This document shows, piece by piece, positions 1-13,200 of a stretch of 64,000 nucleotides of DNA; position 1 is the stretch's first letter; every line of letters starts with the position of its first letter. Origin of the DNA: Trogon surrucura (taxonomy: Eukaryota; Chordata; Aves; Trogoniformes; Trogonidae); contig CM036619.1 in assembly GCA_020746105.1 (NCBI GenBank), positions 52,312,635 through 52,376,634 of the forward strand. Reading direction: 5' to 3'. The translations under genes and the position numbers were made by a program. The notes beneath the pieces were generated by a model. That model saw nothing but the letters and a program-made list of their open reading frames with translations. It made no database searches and was not told the origin of the DNA.

Positions 1-2177
1 TCACACATAGTAAGTACTAGTTGGCCCATTCCTTAGGGCGCTGATGGTGAAAATCTTAAAATATGAAAGCAAAAGAAGGTGGGAACACAAAGAAACACTG
101 GTTCTTCAAATAAGTCAAAATTTCAGCATGTTATTCTGTAGCATTAGGCTGATATCTGCTTTTGCTGTTCTACCGTGAGAGTATTCAGATTTAGGGCTAG
201 TTATTGGATTTTAAACTACGTCAATGCCATACTTGTCTTACATGATTATTTTTTAAACAGCTAATTTATAGTGTTTACATATAACCAAAAGATTCCTTTA
301 AAACAGTACTGTAATAACTTATGTAATTAAAAGACATCTTGCATTTCAAAGTTCATGTAAAGCTGGGTGTTGTCTTATATGTAATACATACTTCATATAA
401 CTAGTAAACTTGGTGATTCTATCTGTTACGTTTATATTACCTGCAAGAACATTTCAGTTTTAAAGAATAAACATTAGAACATCAGGAAATTATTATATAA
501 TCTGCTTTAAATTAAAAAATAAGAAAAAAGATCCAAACCCTTTGTCTCTGCTATTGTTTCAGATAATTTCTAAAAAGAATGGAACAAAGTGTTGAAAGAA
601 GGCTGGGAGCTGGGGTGGGGGTTGGAGCCCCGTCTCTGTAGTTTGCATGTTTGATTATTTGTCAGCACTTCAGCAACAGGCTGTGAAATTACTGAAATCT
701 TTGCAAAGTGATTTCTGCCCTGGCAGCTTATGAGTTCACAAGGCTCACTGAAGCATCTCTGTTCTCCTTAGCCCTGAAACAGAGTGAGAGCCAACGTGGA
801 CCTTTAAGAAAAAAAGGATAGTTGGGCAGAATGTATTTTGAAATTGTCGGGGAGCCCTAATTTAGAGCATACTGTAATTTATAAAAAGGCCTTTAAGCGG
901 CTTCTGTGGAGCTCCCACCTCGGGCTGATCGCAGATTTGGGCCCAGCCACACAAGTCAGTAAAGATGCCTTTGTATTTTTATTTTTATCTTTTGAGCAGG
1001 GCCAGTACAAGAAGAAAACACGGATAAAAAAGCAAGCTGGGTTGCTTCTCTCAAACAGTACGTGAACAGTCCTCTTGCAAGGCATGTTTCCTAGTAACAG
1101 CAAAGGAAGAAGAGAAATACTTTCTGTCTTTAGAAAAAGAAATTGGGACATGCTATACGAAAGCTAGTTTTGTAAGGTGGATGGTTAAATTAAAACATTA
1201 GAAAGTGCTTTCAAGTTTTGACTTTTCAGACAAGCATTAGCCCTTGCCCAAGTAACAAAGTCTAACTTATTTCTTCTCTAATAAGGAAAATGAGAAAAGT
1301 GACTTGTAAAAGCAAAATGAAATTTTATGCATGAAATCAGCGTATTAATGGGGTGCCTTATTTATTCTTAGATTCATTCCCAGTTTTTATGTTCATACAA
1401 AAACAATGAGCAATAAACAGTGTATTGAGCATTACATTTGTTAAATTGTTTGGGTACAGTACTGTTCAAAACTCAGCATCAAGTATTAATAAAAATAAAA
1501 TTACTTAAAAACACATCTTACTGTTTAAATAAAAGTAACATGATTAATGGCAGTATTTCTGTCTCTGCACTGTCTTATTTCATTTAGGTCCAATGCCATA
1601 TACAAATCCCCATAACACATTTCTCTTTTAAGCTATGTCTAGCAAATGTCTATGAAGTTGGGTTTTTTCCCCCTCATATGTAGATTGGTTTCCCTTACGC
1701 CGCATTAAGGAAAATGCACTGTTCAAAGCACAGGGTGCAAAATGGCAACAGTCAAATTTTACGATGGATATCTTCGGGATTTTCCAGTCAGATTTTCTGA
1801 AACAGATAATGCAGTCATTTACGTCAGTTCTTGCAGGGGACACATAAGCTAGCAGGAAGTGCCGTAAACGACTTCGCTATGTAATATCTTTGTACGTTGT
1901 ACAGAGGTTTTACGAGTGAGCCAAAATCCAGAATGTGCCCTCTATTCAGAACAGTGTAAATTCATAGGGTCTTTATGTGGTTTTTCATGTGACCTGAGTA
2001 TCCAGACAGCAACAGGAATATGAAATGTTGAGGGTGAGAGAAAATCATTAGTTATCAATATACTTATTACTGGAAAGATGGAGTATAATGAAAATGAAAC
2101 TCCCAAGTCGCAAAAGTTGTAGACACCTCCTAGAGAAAACTTTCTTCCTTGTTGAGAATCAGGTAGTAGTTGATGTT

Positions 2178-2240
2178 GGAGGGGACCACTAGAGATTGTC
2201 TAGTCTCAATCCCTCTGCTCAAAACAGGGCATATTACGTA
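2178..2240 (-). repeat. Old CR1 LINE 3'-end fragment
   Basis: The stretch reads as the reverse complement of a diverged CR1 3' region: a TTGGAGGGGACC-like block, then a CTAGTCTCAATCCCTCTGCTC-like block and a CAGGG end. It is too decayed to define its limits well, and CR1 similarity fades to the right. Confidence 0.55.
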
Positions 2241-5200
2241 TGTGCTCCAGAACATCCAGAACAAGAACAGCTTGCTCTTGGAGTCATGGAAGGTGCTATT
2301 CTTTTCATCTCAGACCTTAGATGTCTCAGTATCAGATCATAAAACCCAAGATTTTTAAGATGTAATTTATTATATCCACTCTATGGTAAAGAGAGTTAGA
2401 AAAACGGAAAATTTCAAACAGAAAAAATACGGTTCTATGAATGCAAACAAACTAACCCATGGGCACACAGTGAACAGAAGAAGTTTTAATGCTTTTTTAA
2501 AAACCAAGACATGTAACAGCACAGTTTACAAGGCTTAGCAGAATGGGCTATGAAGACAGTCTACTAGTCCACAGGAGCTGGTGTCAAGAAAAGGTCAATA
2601 AAGAACTAGTGACCCCAGGCAGGTCAATATGGCACCAAGTGTTGATTGTTGGAGAGTGTGATCACTCGGAGGCCTAGATTGACCATTACAGACATTGGAA
2701 AAGGGCTCCATTTTCAAGAATTACTCCCCAGATGTGGTTTAGGAAGCCCCTCCTTACCTCCTCCCTGCTGCCATTTGCTATTTCCAACTGAGATCTAATA
2801 GTCAACTGTTTCAGCCCTTCAAGTCGACAGAATAGAACTACCTGCTTATCTCAGCCGTTCTTACATATTGCAGACAATCACCCCCTTCCCTTTTTTGGTA
2901 ATTGTCTGGACCCCTATTTACCACTGACATACATATATAGCCATCGTGTGGCCTGGCCCCAAATCTCTGCAAACCAACTGCCAGCCTTCCCTCCAGATGT
3001 AGCTACCTACGCTACTTTCAATCCCTACTCCCTGCATCCCCTGAAAAAATCTCACATTCAACATGTGAGTAAACTGGACAAGGCCCAACCCTATTTTGTT
3101 TTGGTTTGTTTTTTTCTGCCTCACTGCAAAAACACCCCCCAAAAAAAGCTGACTCCAATTCCCGCCCCCCTCCATTTCCAAAATGGGCCCCCTGCTTTCT
3201 TAACTAGATCTCCTGTAGAGCACACCTGCTCTCCCCAGGCCACTTCAGCAAAATGCACCACTGCCCTGTGAAAAAAAAGGGAACAATGTGTTCCCTGAGT
3301 TGCTGTCACACCATAGGCTAGTGGTGCTTCTTTCCAGCCAGCAAAATAACTCCGGCAGCCAATCTGCTGTAGAATATGCCAGACACTGGTGGCTTGTGGG
3401 TTTTTTTAAACTTTCATTCCAACAGAAGAAAAAAATCTGCTAAATGCACTAGCAGCCACACCAGCCACTTGTTCTTCATTAGCAAAGATCTTTCTCTGAG
3501 GGATCCAATTCTTCTGTCTATTCTTTCTACCAGAGATGCAAAAAGCAGCCTCTCTTTCTTCCTGGATGAGAGTAGTGGGACTGCTGACTGGATCAAAAAC
3601 AAGGCCCTATGCTGTCCCAGCTGCTCCTCCAGTTCCTTAAAGGATCTATATATTTAGTGATTAGAAAAACCACTAGTTTAAATCAGCTTCACAGATGGCC
3701 TTAGCTAACCTGTCTGAGGCATTTTTCTGATGCACCAGGAGCGCTTGCAGGGTTACAGCTGAGAGGTTTAAGCAGCTACTGTCTTTTCGTTGTCAGTCAC
3801 AGCTTTCTTGCTCAGGTGAGACCCCTGATAAGCAGTAGGGCAGGCTGGGAGTGCGTTAGCATGTCAAATGGGGCTGTGGGATCTGCGTGCTAGCAGGACT
3901 GCTGCCATTGAGCTTGGGATCAAGAGCTCAATCCTATAACTACATAGTCTGCCCTAAGGCTGCGGTTTCACAAGCAGCTCTCAAAGCTAACAGCTCCCTA
4001 GTGGGAAAGGGGAAGGCTTGATCTTCCTCCTCCCCTGTCTTTTCTTATCCTCCGTGATTCCAGTCATATAGTCTTCAGCCCTTCTTGCCCTGGGAGAATA
4101 TGATCCAGTTTTTCCCCCGGGGAATTTTTTTGCCGGCTCTGTAAGTAAGTAAATCTATACTTTCCTATGGGGGTCCCTCAGGTGGAGGGAGGGTGGCATG
4201 AGGTAAGGAGTTGGAGCGCACAGCTGAGAATGGGGAAAGAAAGTGGAAAAAATAGCGGGAGAAGCTTCCCCTTTTGGTGACAGTCAGCTGTTACACAGGG
4301 TCACTGTATCTCTCAAAGCTGTAGCCCAACAGAGCACTCTGCAATTAGTGGGATGGTCCATATATCAGCTAAGCTACTGCTCCTGTGAGAAAAGGCATAA
4401 CCTATAAGCAAGTCATTTTTCACTTAGCTACAGTCCAGAGGCACTCCACCAGAATCACAGTAGTGGTAAACAAGGCTAAATTAACATAAAATACTTTTGG
4501 GGTTAAATCTGTCCTATCCATATGCGCCACCTATAGGAATGCAGTTCCTCCTCCTTCCAAAGGGCACCTACTATAGCAAGTCCGTGCCCAAGAACTCCTA
4601 TTCATACCACAACTTCTCGAGGAGAGTAAATTCCTGTAAAGTTTGCATTCTTTCAGAAACGTGACATTTGCTAGCAAGTTCACGCTGACATCAGTGCTTC
4701 AAGATGCTGCCACCTTCTGTGGAAAACTGGAAATTTACTAATATTCTTCTATCCCCTGAATTAAGTTTTTCCCAGTTTGGGATTTAATGCCTGCTTCTTT
4801 ACTACTTCCCTGATGTAGAGCAAATGACTATCCCATGGAAGGATGTGAGAAAATTAGCTTTATTTGCTTCATGTTCCTACGAAAGAGGGATGGGAAACCA
4901 TCATGTTAAATTTACAAAGTTGGCAATAACATAAAGAAATGCTTTTATCATCCTCCAGGAAATTTATCGGCAAGCTAGTAATTAAAGTAGTCTTCATCTG
5001 GAAAGTATTCTGCAAGTTACTATAGGAGAGCAGGAGACCACATGTTGCTGGGTTTATTGTAAAGTCACAGCAGATTATCATGCATTAGAGAGGAGCTGCT
5101 ATAGGGGAGTTATAAACAACATTTCGTCCTATCAGCTTTTTCAAAAACTGCAGCTGCTGAAAATTTCCATTTGTCTAGGACAAACTGTGCTTCAATTTAC

Positions 5201-5670
5201 TGTGTCCAGAAAAAGGACTTATCAAGGAAAGCAGTTAATAAAGGGGGAAAAAACGCCCACAAACAGGCAGAACAAAGTATCTCTGAGTAATCTGATCTGT
5301 ATGTAAAAATGTTTATGCTATTCAGCAATTGACTGCAATTTCCAAAATTTAATCCCATACATGTAACAGCTATAGAAATCCATAAAATGTTTGGAAGACT
5401 ATAAAAAAGGACTAAAACGTTTATTATAAAAATCGAAATCGCCACTTTTAAAATACTTCAAACATTAACAAAAGAATATTTGTAGAACATCTACACTGTG
5501 TAGCTTCCTACTACTAAAACACTTGTGTGATCTCTGCCTGTTAGATCAGCAAACTGTAACCAGAAATCTGTACAGGAAATCAGAAATCCTGGGAGAAACC
5601 CTGTCACATGGTGTCATTCAAAAATTGTTATTCTAACATCTTTCATGGCTATTTATTGGTTAGCTAATTG

Positions 5671-5962
5671 TAGAATCATAAAATGGTTTGGGTTGGAAGG
5701 GACCTTAACCACTGTCTAATTCCAACCCCCCTGCCATGGGAAGGGACACCTCCCACTAGACCAGGTTGCTCAAAGCCCCATCCGGCCTGGCCTTGAACAC
5801 TTCCAGGGAGGGGGCATCTACAATTTCTCTGAGAAACCTGTTCCACTGCCTCATCACCCTCACAGAAAAGAATTGCTTCCTAATGCCTAATCTAAATCTA
5901 CTCTCTTTCAGTTTGTCCTATAACTACACTCCCTGATAAGAGTCCCTCCCCATTTATCAGAT
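5671..5962 (-). repeat. CR1 LINE 3' fragment, antisense
   Basis: It begins with the reversed CR1 tail (TAGAATCATAAAATGG, then GGTTGGAAGGGACC) and runs through recognisable CR1 blocks: the CCACTAGACCAGGTTGCTCAAAG region and the CTCACAGAAAAGAATTGC region. The element therefore lies on the minus strand. It is 5'-truncated, as most CR1 copies are, and many substitutions suggest moderate age. Confidence 0.88.
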
Positions 5963-7007
5963 CTGACACAGAAACACCCTGAGGCAATGAAGTCACAGTG
6001 TAAGGTTAGACAAGGTAAAAATCCATTGCTCAGTGTAGTAAGGATTGAAACATCCCAGACAATGGAAAAAAAAAAAAAATCACAAATACATGGTTACACA
6101 TAGAATGAGTTATGAAACACAGTGCAGGACACAATTTTTAAGGAAAGCTCGCTGGCATCTCTAGGGTTACTATTAGAGCTGGGAAAGCAAACCTCACTGG
6201 ACTCTAAAAGGCAGTGAACTCACCGCTCTGGAGAGAGAGCTGTGGACACTGCACAGGACCAGGGCACATCCAACAAATCTCTCCAAGACACACACAAGCC
6301 TCCATCTCCCTTCTGCGCTCAAGTGACATACAGTGGTACAAAGCTCCACCTGCAGGCACAGGCTGCCTGCTGCCTGTGCACCTAAAGCAAAGCTGGTCAG
6401 CTGGGAAACCCCCGAGCAACCCCCAAATGTATCTCTCTGTCCATAGAAAAGTTTCCAAAAGCATTGCTGGGAGTGGAGATCACTTCCAGCACAACAGCAC
6501 CAAACCTCTCTTCAGAGGGAATTCCAAATACACTTGTGAGACCTGGCCCACAACCAACTTCTGAAATACTGCTGCTGCAAGCACGCCTTGCTCCAGCACC
6601 ACCGTTACCAGGAAGCGTATGGCTGGGGGAGATTTTTCACTTTGTATTTAGCCGTGAACGCCAGCCACGCGGTGTCACTGACACGCTCAGGCCACCACCG
6701 GCCTGCCAGAGCCCCGTGCTGCTGCTTTCCCCCACTTTTTACCGGCCGAGGAGACTCAGGGCACAGCACGACGCTTAAACAACCAATCCGGGCCTGAGCG
6801 GGCCGATCCGGCGTGCCGGCGCCAGGGCCTCGCCGAGGCGGTGGGGGCAGATCTCCCTGCCCGCAGCACCGGCTCCCTCGGGGAGGCCCGCACGGGCGGG
6901 CGGTTGGAGGCTGAGGCCGCGCGGGGCGCTCTAACGGGGGCACTCGCAGCGCTCCCCGCACACAGGCCGCTCGCGCTCCGTCGGCCGGTGCGCACGCGCA
7001 AACAACA

Positions 7008-7025
7008 CCCCCCCCCCCCCCCCCC
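7008..7025. repeat. Poly-C run (18 C)
   Basis: Eighteen consecutive C bases lie inside the CpG island, so the minus strand carries an 18-G run. Its length is likely polymorphic and prone to sequencing error. Confidence 0.95.
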
Positions 7026-7288
7026 AAGCTCCCCGCGACGCCCGGCGGAAGTGCCCCGTCTCCGGCGGGGGGCGGCGCGGGCGGGGCCGCCCCGGTGCCC
7101 GGATGTGGGCAGGTTTGAGGCTGGGGCTCGCCGCCGCTTCGCGAGGGCGTGGGAAGGGGGCGCGAGGTGCGCTGATCTCGAAGCCGCAGCCTGCGCGCGC
7201 CTCCGCTCACCCACCCGCGCCCTGCGTGCGCGCCCCCCTCCCCGCCTCCATCGCGCGCCTCCGCCCCGCCCCCTCCTCGCCCCCATCT

Positions 7289-7324
7289 CTCCCTCCCTCC
7301 CTCCCTCCCTCCCTCCCTCCCTCC
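7289..7324. repeat. (CCCT)n simple repeat
   Basis: About nine uninterrupted CCCT units sit 78-113 bases before the first ESCO1 splice donor. The complementary strand reads GGGA repeated, which meets the G3-N1 pattern for G-quadruplex formation. Confidence 0.95.
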
Positions 7325-7329
7325 GCCCG

Positions 7330-7402
7330 CCTCCGTCGCGCAGCTGTCGAGCCGGGCGGAGGGCGGCTCGCGCTGCCGGCACGTCGCTGACACTCGCGCG
7401 AG
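7330..7402 (+). other. ESCO1: ESCO1 exon 1, non-coding 5'UTR (5' end uncertain)
   Basis: The right edge is set by a strong donor, AG|GTAAGC, at 7,402/7,403. The left edge is arbitrary because the transcription start cannot be seen. No ATG that continues into the ESCO1 frame is evident, so the exon is taken as 5'UTR. Intron 1 then runs to about 10,012. Confidence 0.6.
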
Positions 7403-10014
7403 GTAAGCGGCCGCCTCGCGCCGGGTAGGGGAGGAATGAGGAAGTCTCTGCCCGCCGCCCCGTGTGCCGACGGCTCCCGGTAGCCTGACCCCTCCGACCT
7501 CCCCCCCCCCCTCCACGGCCCCGTTCCGTGGCCGATATTCCGTTCTCGCGCGGCGAGCCGCCTTCTGTCCCCGCCTCGGGGCTGGGAGGCCGGCGTCTGC
7601 TCCTCGGGCCTGCTTCGCCGGCCGCCGCTTGGGCTCGGGCCTGCCTGGAGCCGCCGCTGTCCCCGCGATGGCGGGTGTGGGAGGGAGCGGGCGATGCCCT
7701 GTCGCCGGCTGCGCGCGAGTGGGAGCTGGGGGATGGGGGGGGAGGGAAAGAGGGGGTGTACGATTGTTTCTCCGTAGCCCCCGCCTTGCCCCTCGGTGGC
7801 GTTTGCCTTGGCCCGAGGAACTCTTGGCCGTGTTTAGGGGCTCCCTGCCAGGCCCTGCTCCAGAAGGGCTGTCACGGCGGAGCGGTAGGTCGAATGACAC
7901 CGGGCCACGCTTGGAGGCCTTCCCTTTTCTTCCTTCCTCTTGAGCTCTGCCGTGGGGGCCTCAGCTGGGAGTTAAGGCGAAGAGGCTGCGAGATTCTGTT
8001 GTGGCAGTCGGTGAGGGAAGCTCTTTTGAGACCCCAGAGCCCTGTCAAGCAAGCGGGCCTCCAGTCTCAGCAGAGACCCCTGCTTTAAGGGCTTGGGGGT
8101 GTGAGACTTGTGTACTTCTGTTTTAACTCTACTTTCTGCACCAAAACCTTTGATTGTTTTGGAATTTTTTTCTTGTACTTCTGTGTTTTCCCTTCTTCCT
8201 GTGAGGAGACTTCTTCAGGGCCAGAACTACTAGTTCTTACGTGTCTGGAAAAGTCCTTGCCCAGCTCTGCAAAGTATTAGTCGGAAAGAAATTACTGTTA
8301 AAGAGCTAGTTCTGTTTGTGGGAGGAGAGTGTATTTGTCAGTGTCCTGAGTTGCAATACCAGGAAGAGAAGGATTATATTTTCTGCTTTGTGCTTAAGAG
8401 TCTTTTGTGAGTACCTCATGCGGCTGAGAGTGACAGTGATGTCTATATATGTCTGGGAAAAAAACAAGAAAGTCTAGGTGTATGTAGTATATGTCATGGT
8501 GTTCTCAAGTTTTGAGAGCCAACATTGTGCTCTAAACCAAGAGAATGTAAAACCAAAGACTTATTCAGCAAACAGAGCTGTAATTTTCAGCATGAGTGGT
8601 TGTGCTGCAGCTCTGATGGATAATCTTTGACTAGTGGAAACTCATAGGCTTGCTAAGTGTCATGGAGCTCATGAGCTATTTAGAGGTAAGGTGTACAAAA
8701 TCTGTTGCTGGCTCCTTAGGGAGAGACTGTCAATACTGGAAAACTTACTGTAGTTGTAATGAAATGAAAGTATCTGGTCTGCATTATAAAACTGGCAATA
8801 AAACTTAAAATCCCTGTTCCTTAAAATCTGTCAAATTTAACATCAAATTAGCTAAGGTTTGAAAAGCGATATAATTTTGTTACAAAAATATGTCTTTCTC
8901 AGTCTGTCAGTGGTAAAAATTAACAGATAATTCTTGACCTAAAAAGGTGATGTGGAAGTGCTGAGCACTGAGTCTTCCATTAAACTTGATTTTAGAAAAA
9001 TATTAATGAAACTTTTCTGAACGATTACTACTTATGCCATAAATCAAAAGCAGTGTCTTTGAATAAGAGAAGTTTCAGGAGCCACAGATAGATGTGAAAG
9101 ATCATCTCAATCCGTGGAGACCTTTTACTGAGGATTTCTGCTGGTTTCAGACTGTTGTGCAGATTAATTTCTGTATTGTTAACATCATTTCAGTTCTTGT
9201 GAAGACATCACCTTTAACTGCCCAAGGCAAAATGTCTCAAATAATGCTACTTTCTAGGCTTCCTGTCTCTGATTAGTAGCTTAAATCATTAGAAGGGACA
9301 GTTACAGGCAGTTGCTGATGTCCATGAAGTTCTGTACCAGCAGCCACAAAACTTAGTAGATTCTTATGGATTTATTCACTGTTGTGAGTTATGGAGTTGG
9401 CAGCAGGCCTGCTTTTTTTGTGGGTTAGGGGCAAAGAGTAGCATTCTATTTTCTGGAAAAATGCAAAAGGCTGAGAAACTTCCTCTCAAATGGTACTGTT
9501 ATCTGCCACCTTTCAAAAGCTAAAAGGCTAATGCTTCTGAGAGCAAAATGCCAAAAATTGTTGTATATGGAAATTTGTAGGTTTAGGGTTTTTTAAACTG
9601 AGTATCAAAGAAACTTTAAAGCTAAGCATTGAAGGAATGGGAGTGCCCAATTCAGAGTCTGAGAAGGAAGATAATAAAGTGCTTACTGCATGAACATCTT
9701 ACATTCTTTATAGGTGGCATGAAACGTCCTGTTTGTAAGCATATACATGAGGAATGCTCTTGGCACACGTTGATAAGTTACTTCAGCCTAAACATCGATT
9801 GCGTCTTGTAAAAACATGTAAGTAAAATAAATGTAATTTCATTTGAGTTTGCATTGATGATTTACTTTCTGATCACAGTTAACATGGTCTACCCTTAAAA
9901 AGACAAGTGAATATGGGTTATCTTGTTTTGTAAAATGGGCAAATGTTCGGTTATATTGACCGACACGGTTCACAAAGGCTCTAAAAGCTGGATCAATTGT
10001 TGTGTTTTACAGAG

Positions 10015-10226
10015 ATGGCAGCTCAGAAAAGGAAGTCTACGTTAGTAGAGCCTTCTGCTAAACGTCCGAAGCTGGACAAGAACAGCAAACTGTCGTCGGC
10101 AAAGAAGGAAAAAGAGGTGTCAGGTGCAAAACATGTCTCAAATAAGTCAAAGCCTAATCAGTGTGCAGTGCAGGAGAAAACTGTACTCAAAACCTCTGTC
10201 AAATCGAACAGGTCAGTGACAAAAAC
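10015..10226 (+). CDS. ESCO1: ESCO1 coding exon 1 (start codon)
   Basis: The acceptor TTTTACAG ends at 10,012 (an alternative AG ends at 10,014), the ATG follows at 10,015, and the donor is AAAAAC|GTAAGT. The exon encodes residues 1-70 plus two bases of codon 71. It includes a basic cluster (KRK and AKRPKL) typical of a nuclear localisation signal. The upstream in-frame ATG at 9,997 lies in the intron and is not used. Confidence 0.93.
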
Positions 10227-13200
10227 GTAAGTAATTGTCCTAGGCTATCTTCATAGGCTAAGTTAGTGCAGAAATAATCTAAGCAGAATGACTTTGAATT
10301 AAAGATACAGTTAAACAGTTGAATTGTACTGCTAGGAAGATCAGCCTTGAATTCTTAAGTGTGATATCTGCTACATGATCTTTCTCTGGAATGATATTAG
10401 TCTATGGAAATCCAGAAAAACTTCCTCCAAAAAAGTTTCTGAAGTGAAAATAAATTTAATACTCTGTAAGCTAATACTTTATTTGAAAGGCACCAGGGCC
10501 AACAATTAAAAACTGGTAGGGATGTTAAAAAGCATTCATCTGGTGTTCATACGTCAGTCTTACCATGCATAAAAAACATGAAGTACTACACTTGAGAGTA
10601 ATCCGGTGGAAGTGAAGTCTTTTTAGAATGGTTCTAGAAAATGTTCTTCTCTAAGTATTGAGAGTGTAAGATCTAGCACTTTGAAAAGAAAAGAAAAAAA
10701 GAAAGAGGCAGAGGTTAGTAGGAGTGAGAAGAGTCTTACACAATTTCGACTTTCTGGATGCTGAAAAAATAATATTTTGAATCTTTCAGTGACACCACCA
10801 ATGAGTCTGTACTTGGAACACGCATGACTACAAGATCGTCAGGACTCAACTCGAATAATAAAACCATCCCTGACAAAAAGGTCCAACAGCAGCCTAAATC
10901 TACGAAAAGTAAGGAGGTATGCCAAAAAAAATCTGTGCAAGAAATTCCTAAGTCAAAATGCCTAATTGCGCCAAATGAGCCAGTAATGAGGAGATCACAG
11001 AGACTGCAGCAGTTAACACATATACATGTACCAGCAAGATCCCTGCGCAGTAGAGAAGTTAAAGAAGAAAAAACGCTGGAAGTTAAAAGTAGCCAGGCAA
11101 AAAAGCACTCTCACAGTGTTGCCACAAAAGTACTTAAATCTGCCAGACAAAAGACGGAAAAGAAAAACACAAAAATAAAGCCAAACAATAAAAATGCAGA
11201 GGAAGAAATACATGTAGAAGTGACCAGCTCTGTGAAAGAGAAGAAGTGTAAAGCAGCAGACAATAAAAATGACAATTCCAGCAACTCTCAACAGAACTTG
11301 CAAGGGTCATCATTGTGTCCTGAGGAAAGTCTTGAGGAAGTTAAAAAAGACCAAACAAGTCCTGTATCTCCTATTCCTCATAACACAAACAAAGTGGAAA
11401 CAGGTTCTCCTAAGCCAAATTCGAAGACAGTAACTAGGGAAAAGCAACAAATGCATCAGAATGTCAAAACTGGTACAAAACCAAAAAAGATTTCACAGCC
11501 ACCTCTAAGTGAAACAAATATGGCTGGTCAACCAGAGAATGACGCAAGATCCAAAAGGGTAAGCATCCTTGAACTTTGTGAAGAAATTGCAGGTGAGATT
11601 GAGTCAGATACAGTAGAGGTGAAAAAAGATTCCCCTAATGCCGAGTGTAGCAAAACGGAAGAAAAGCCTGCTGAAGTACAGCTTCAACAAAGTGAAATGC
11701 TTACTCAGAAAGAACCTAGTCAAAGTACTCAATGCAAACGTTTTTTCCCCAGCAAAAAAGCAATGCCTGTCAAATGCACTCTGAATGGTAGAAATAACTC
11801 CTCAAACAAAAACTCTAAATGGACCAAAATTAAATTACTGAAAGCTAGTAACGTGAAGCAAAGTAACTTAAATTCTGCAAATGTCCCCAAGCTTTCTTTG
11901 TTGAAAGATTACCGTGAAGTTTCAGAGGCAAGTCAAATAGCTACAGAAGCAGAGCTTTCGAAGGCACAGAGCAAGCAGTCAGTAACAGGACTCACTGAGA
12001 ATGAAAGTGCAACTTGTGTGCAGGAGAAACCAGATCCTTCATCTGAAAGAGCTGGAGCTAAAGATGTGACATTAGAAGTGAAACAGCCCACAAAGAGAGT
12101 TGCAGAGAATGGTTTGTTGCGTAATTTGACAAAACAGTTATGTGAGCCAAGACCAGATGAGGTAAGTCATTTTAATTATGGGGTATGGTGGGAGGGCGTT
12201 CTAAATCCATACTGTGTTAGGAGAATGCTGTGCTCAGAAAGTTTGTTTGAACAATGACTTTATTTTACAGTAACTTTAAATTTTCAAGTGTATTAAAGGC
12301 CCTTTACTGGTGCATTGTTATAGACATGATGATAGTATGCTGAAGAATTAATCTGCTCCACCCTCCTAAGTTCTGTAGTTAACTAAATGTTGATTGATAA
12401 AATTTCCTGCAGGAGCTTGTAGAGATTCATATGGACACTTTTTTGATGACTTAAGTTTGCATAGCTGTTACTTTCTGAAAAGCTACAATAAAAGAAATGA
12501 GAGGAGAAAAATGTTCTCTGAGTGAGCTTCTGTTAAGATTTTAAGGACAGAGATGTTCTACAGGAAGTGTTTTACAAGTTTATATGTAAAGTGAAAGACT
12601 TTTTTTTCAAAATTAATATCACAGACTTAAGTATGGATTAGCTAATCAGTTGCATTTTGTTTGCTTAAAATGATGTAGGAATTGGAAACCTAGTGCTGTA
12701 TTCAAGATGTTAATGCTTAGTTAACTTGGGAATTTTGTTAATGGCTTAGTCACATTGAATAGTTTGGATTTCTTTTTTGTTTAGAACTTTCGATTACATT
12801 TGGAATCAAGTCTAGAAAGTTCTCCAGTAAAGTGTGTCACAGCTCCTAAACCACCAAAACAATTAAAGAAAGAACCCGGAGAAAGTGAACCTCAAGGTAA
12901 CTGTTTAGTTATAATTTTTCCTCTTGCTCTGAGCAGTTGTATGAGAAGCATAAGTCTTCCTTTCAGAGGAGTGTTTCACAGGATAAGCTACAGTTGGTGC
13001 AGAACTAAACTTCTGGGATTGAAACTGTTCACCAGGGTTTTCATGTTTCTTTGTGTGTCGCGCCTGTGGTCACTTCCTTTTATTCTGGGGGTTCTAGTGG
13101 ACAGCAGGATGGCCATGAGCCAGCAGTGTGCCCTCCTGGGTGTATTAGAAGGGGAGTAGCAAGTAGGTCAAGAGAGGTCCTCCTGCCCCTCTACTCTGCC

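Larger units (their letters stand above)
1..6640. other. Intergenic DNA upstream of ESCO1
   Basis: AT-rich DNA with no coding exon that I can recognise; the open frames here are short and have no family resemblance. In human the next gene on this side is SNRPD1, divergent from ESCO1. I looked for its Sm core and its Gly-Arg tail and did not see them, so it probably lies outside the window. Two CR1 fragments (about 2,178 and 5,671) are listed separately. A stretch at about 1,640-1,930 keeps more CpG than its surroundings. Confidence 0.7.
6640..7990 (+). promoter_or_regulatory. ESCO1: CpG-island promoter of ESCO1
   Basis: This is the GC- and CpG-dense block in front of ESCO1; it surrounds the first splice donor at 7,402/7,403. 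Visible elements are a CCAAT box at 6,783-6,787, an ETS-like CGGAAGTG at 7,046-7,053 and a GC box GGGCGGGG at 7,079-7,086. There is also an 18-C run at 7,008-7,025 and a (CCCT)n tract at about 7,289-7,324. I see no convincing TATA box, which fits a housekeeping CpG promoter. The transcription start is not determinable from sequence alone but should lie upstream of 7,402. The long open frames here on both strands are by-products of GC richness. Confidence 0.85.

Noticed and set aside
1-6640. SNRPD1, the expected divergent neighbour of ESCO1
   Set aside because: No Sm-fold peptide, Gly-Arg tail or second CpG island was seen, so it is probably beyond the left edge.
6756-7428. 195- to 208-codon open frames on both strands of the CpG island
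   Set aside because: They are GC-driven shadows overlapping each other and include the (CCCT)n tract as artificial Ser-Leu-Pro or Gly-Arg-Glu repeats.
6605-7900. 431-codon open frame on the minus strand in the CpG island
   Set aside because: The composition is Gly, Arg, Pro and Ala runs expected from GC-rich DNA, several other frames are open across the same block, and it covers the ESCO1 promoter and first exon. No domain is recognisable.
9997-10014. Upstream in-frame ATG for ESCO1 at 9,997
   Set aside because: It lies before the splice acceptor (AG at 10,011-10,012), so it is not in the mature message; the ATG at 10,015 has a better context.
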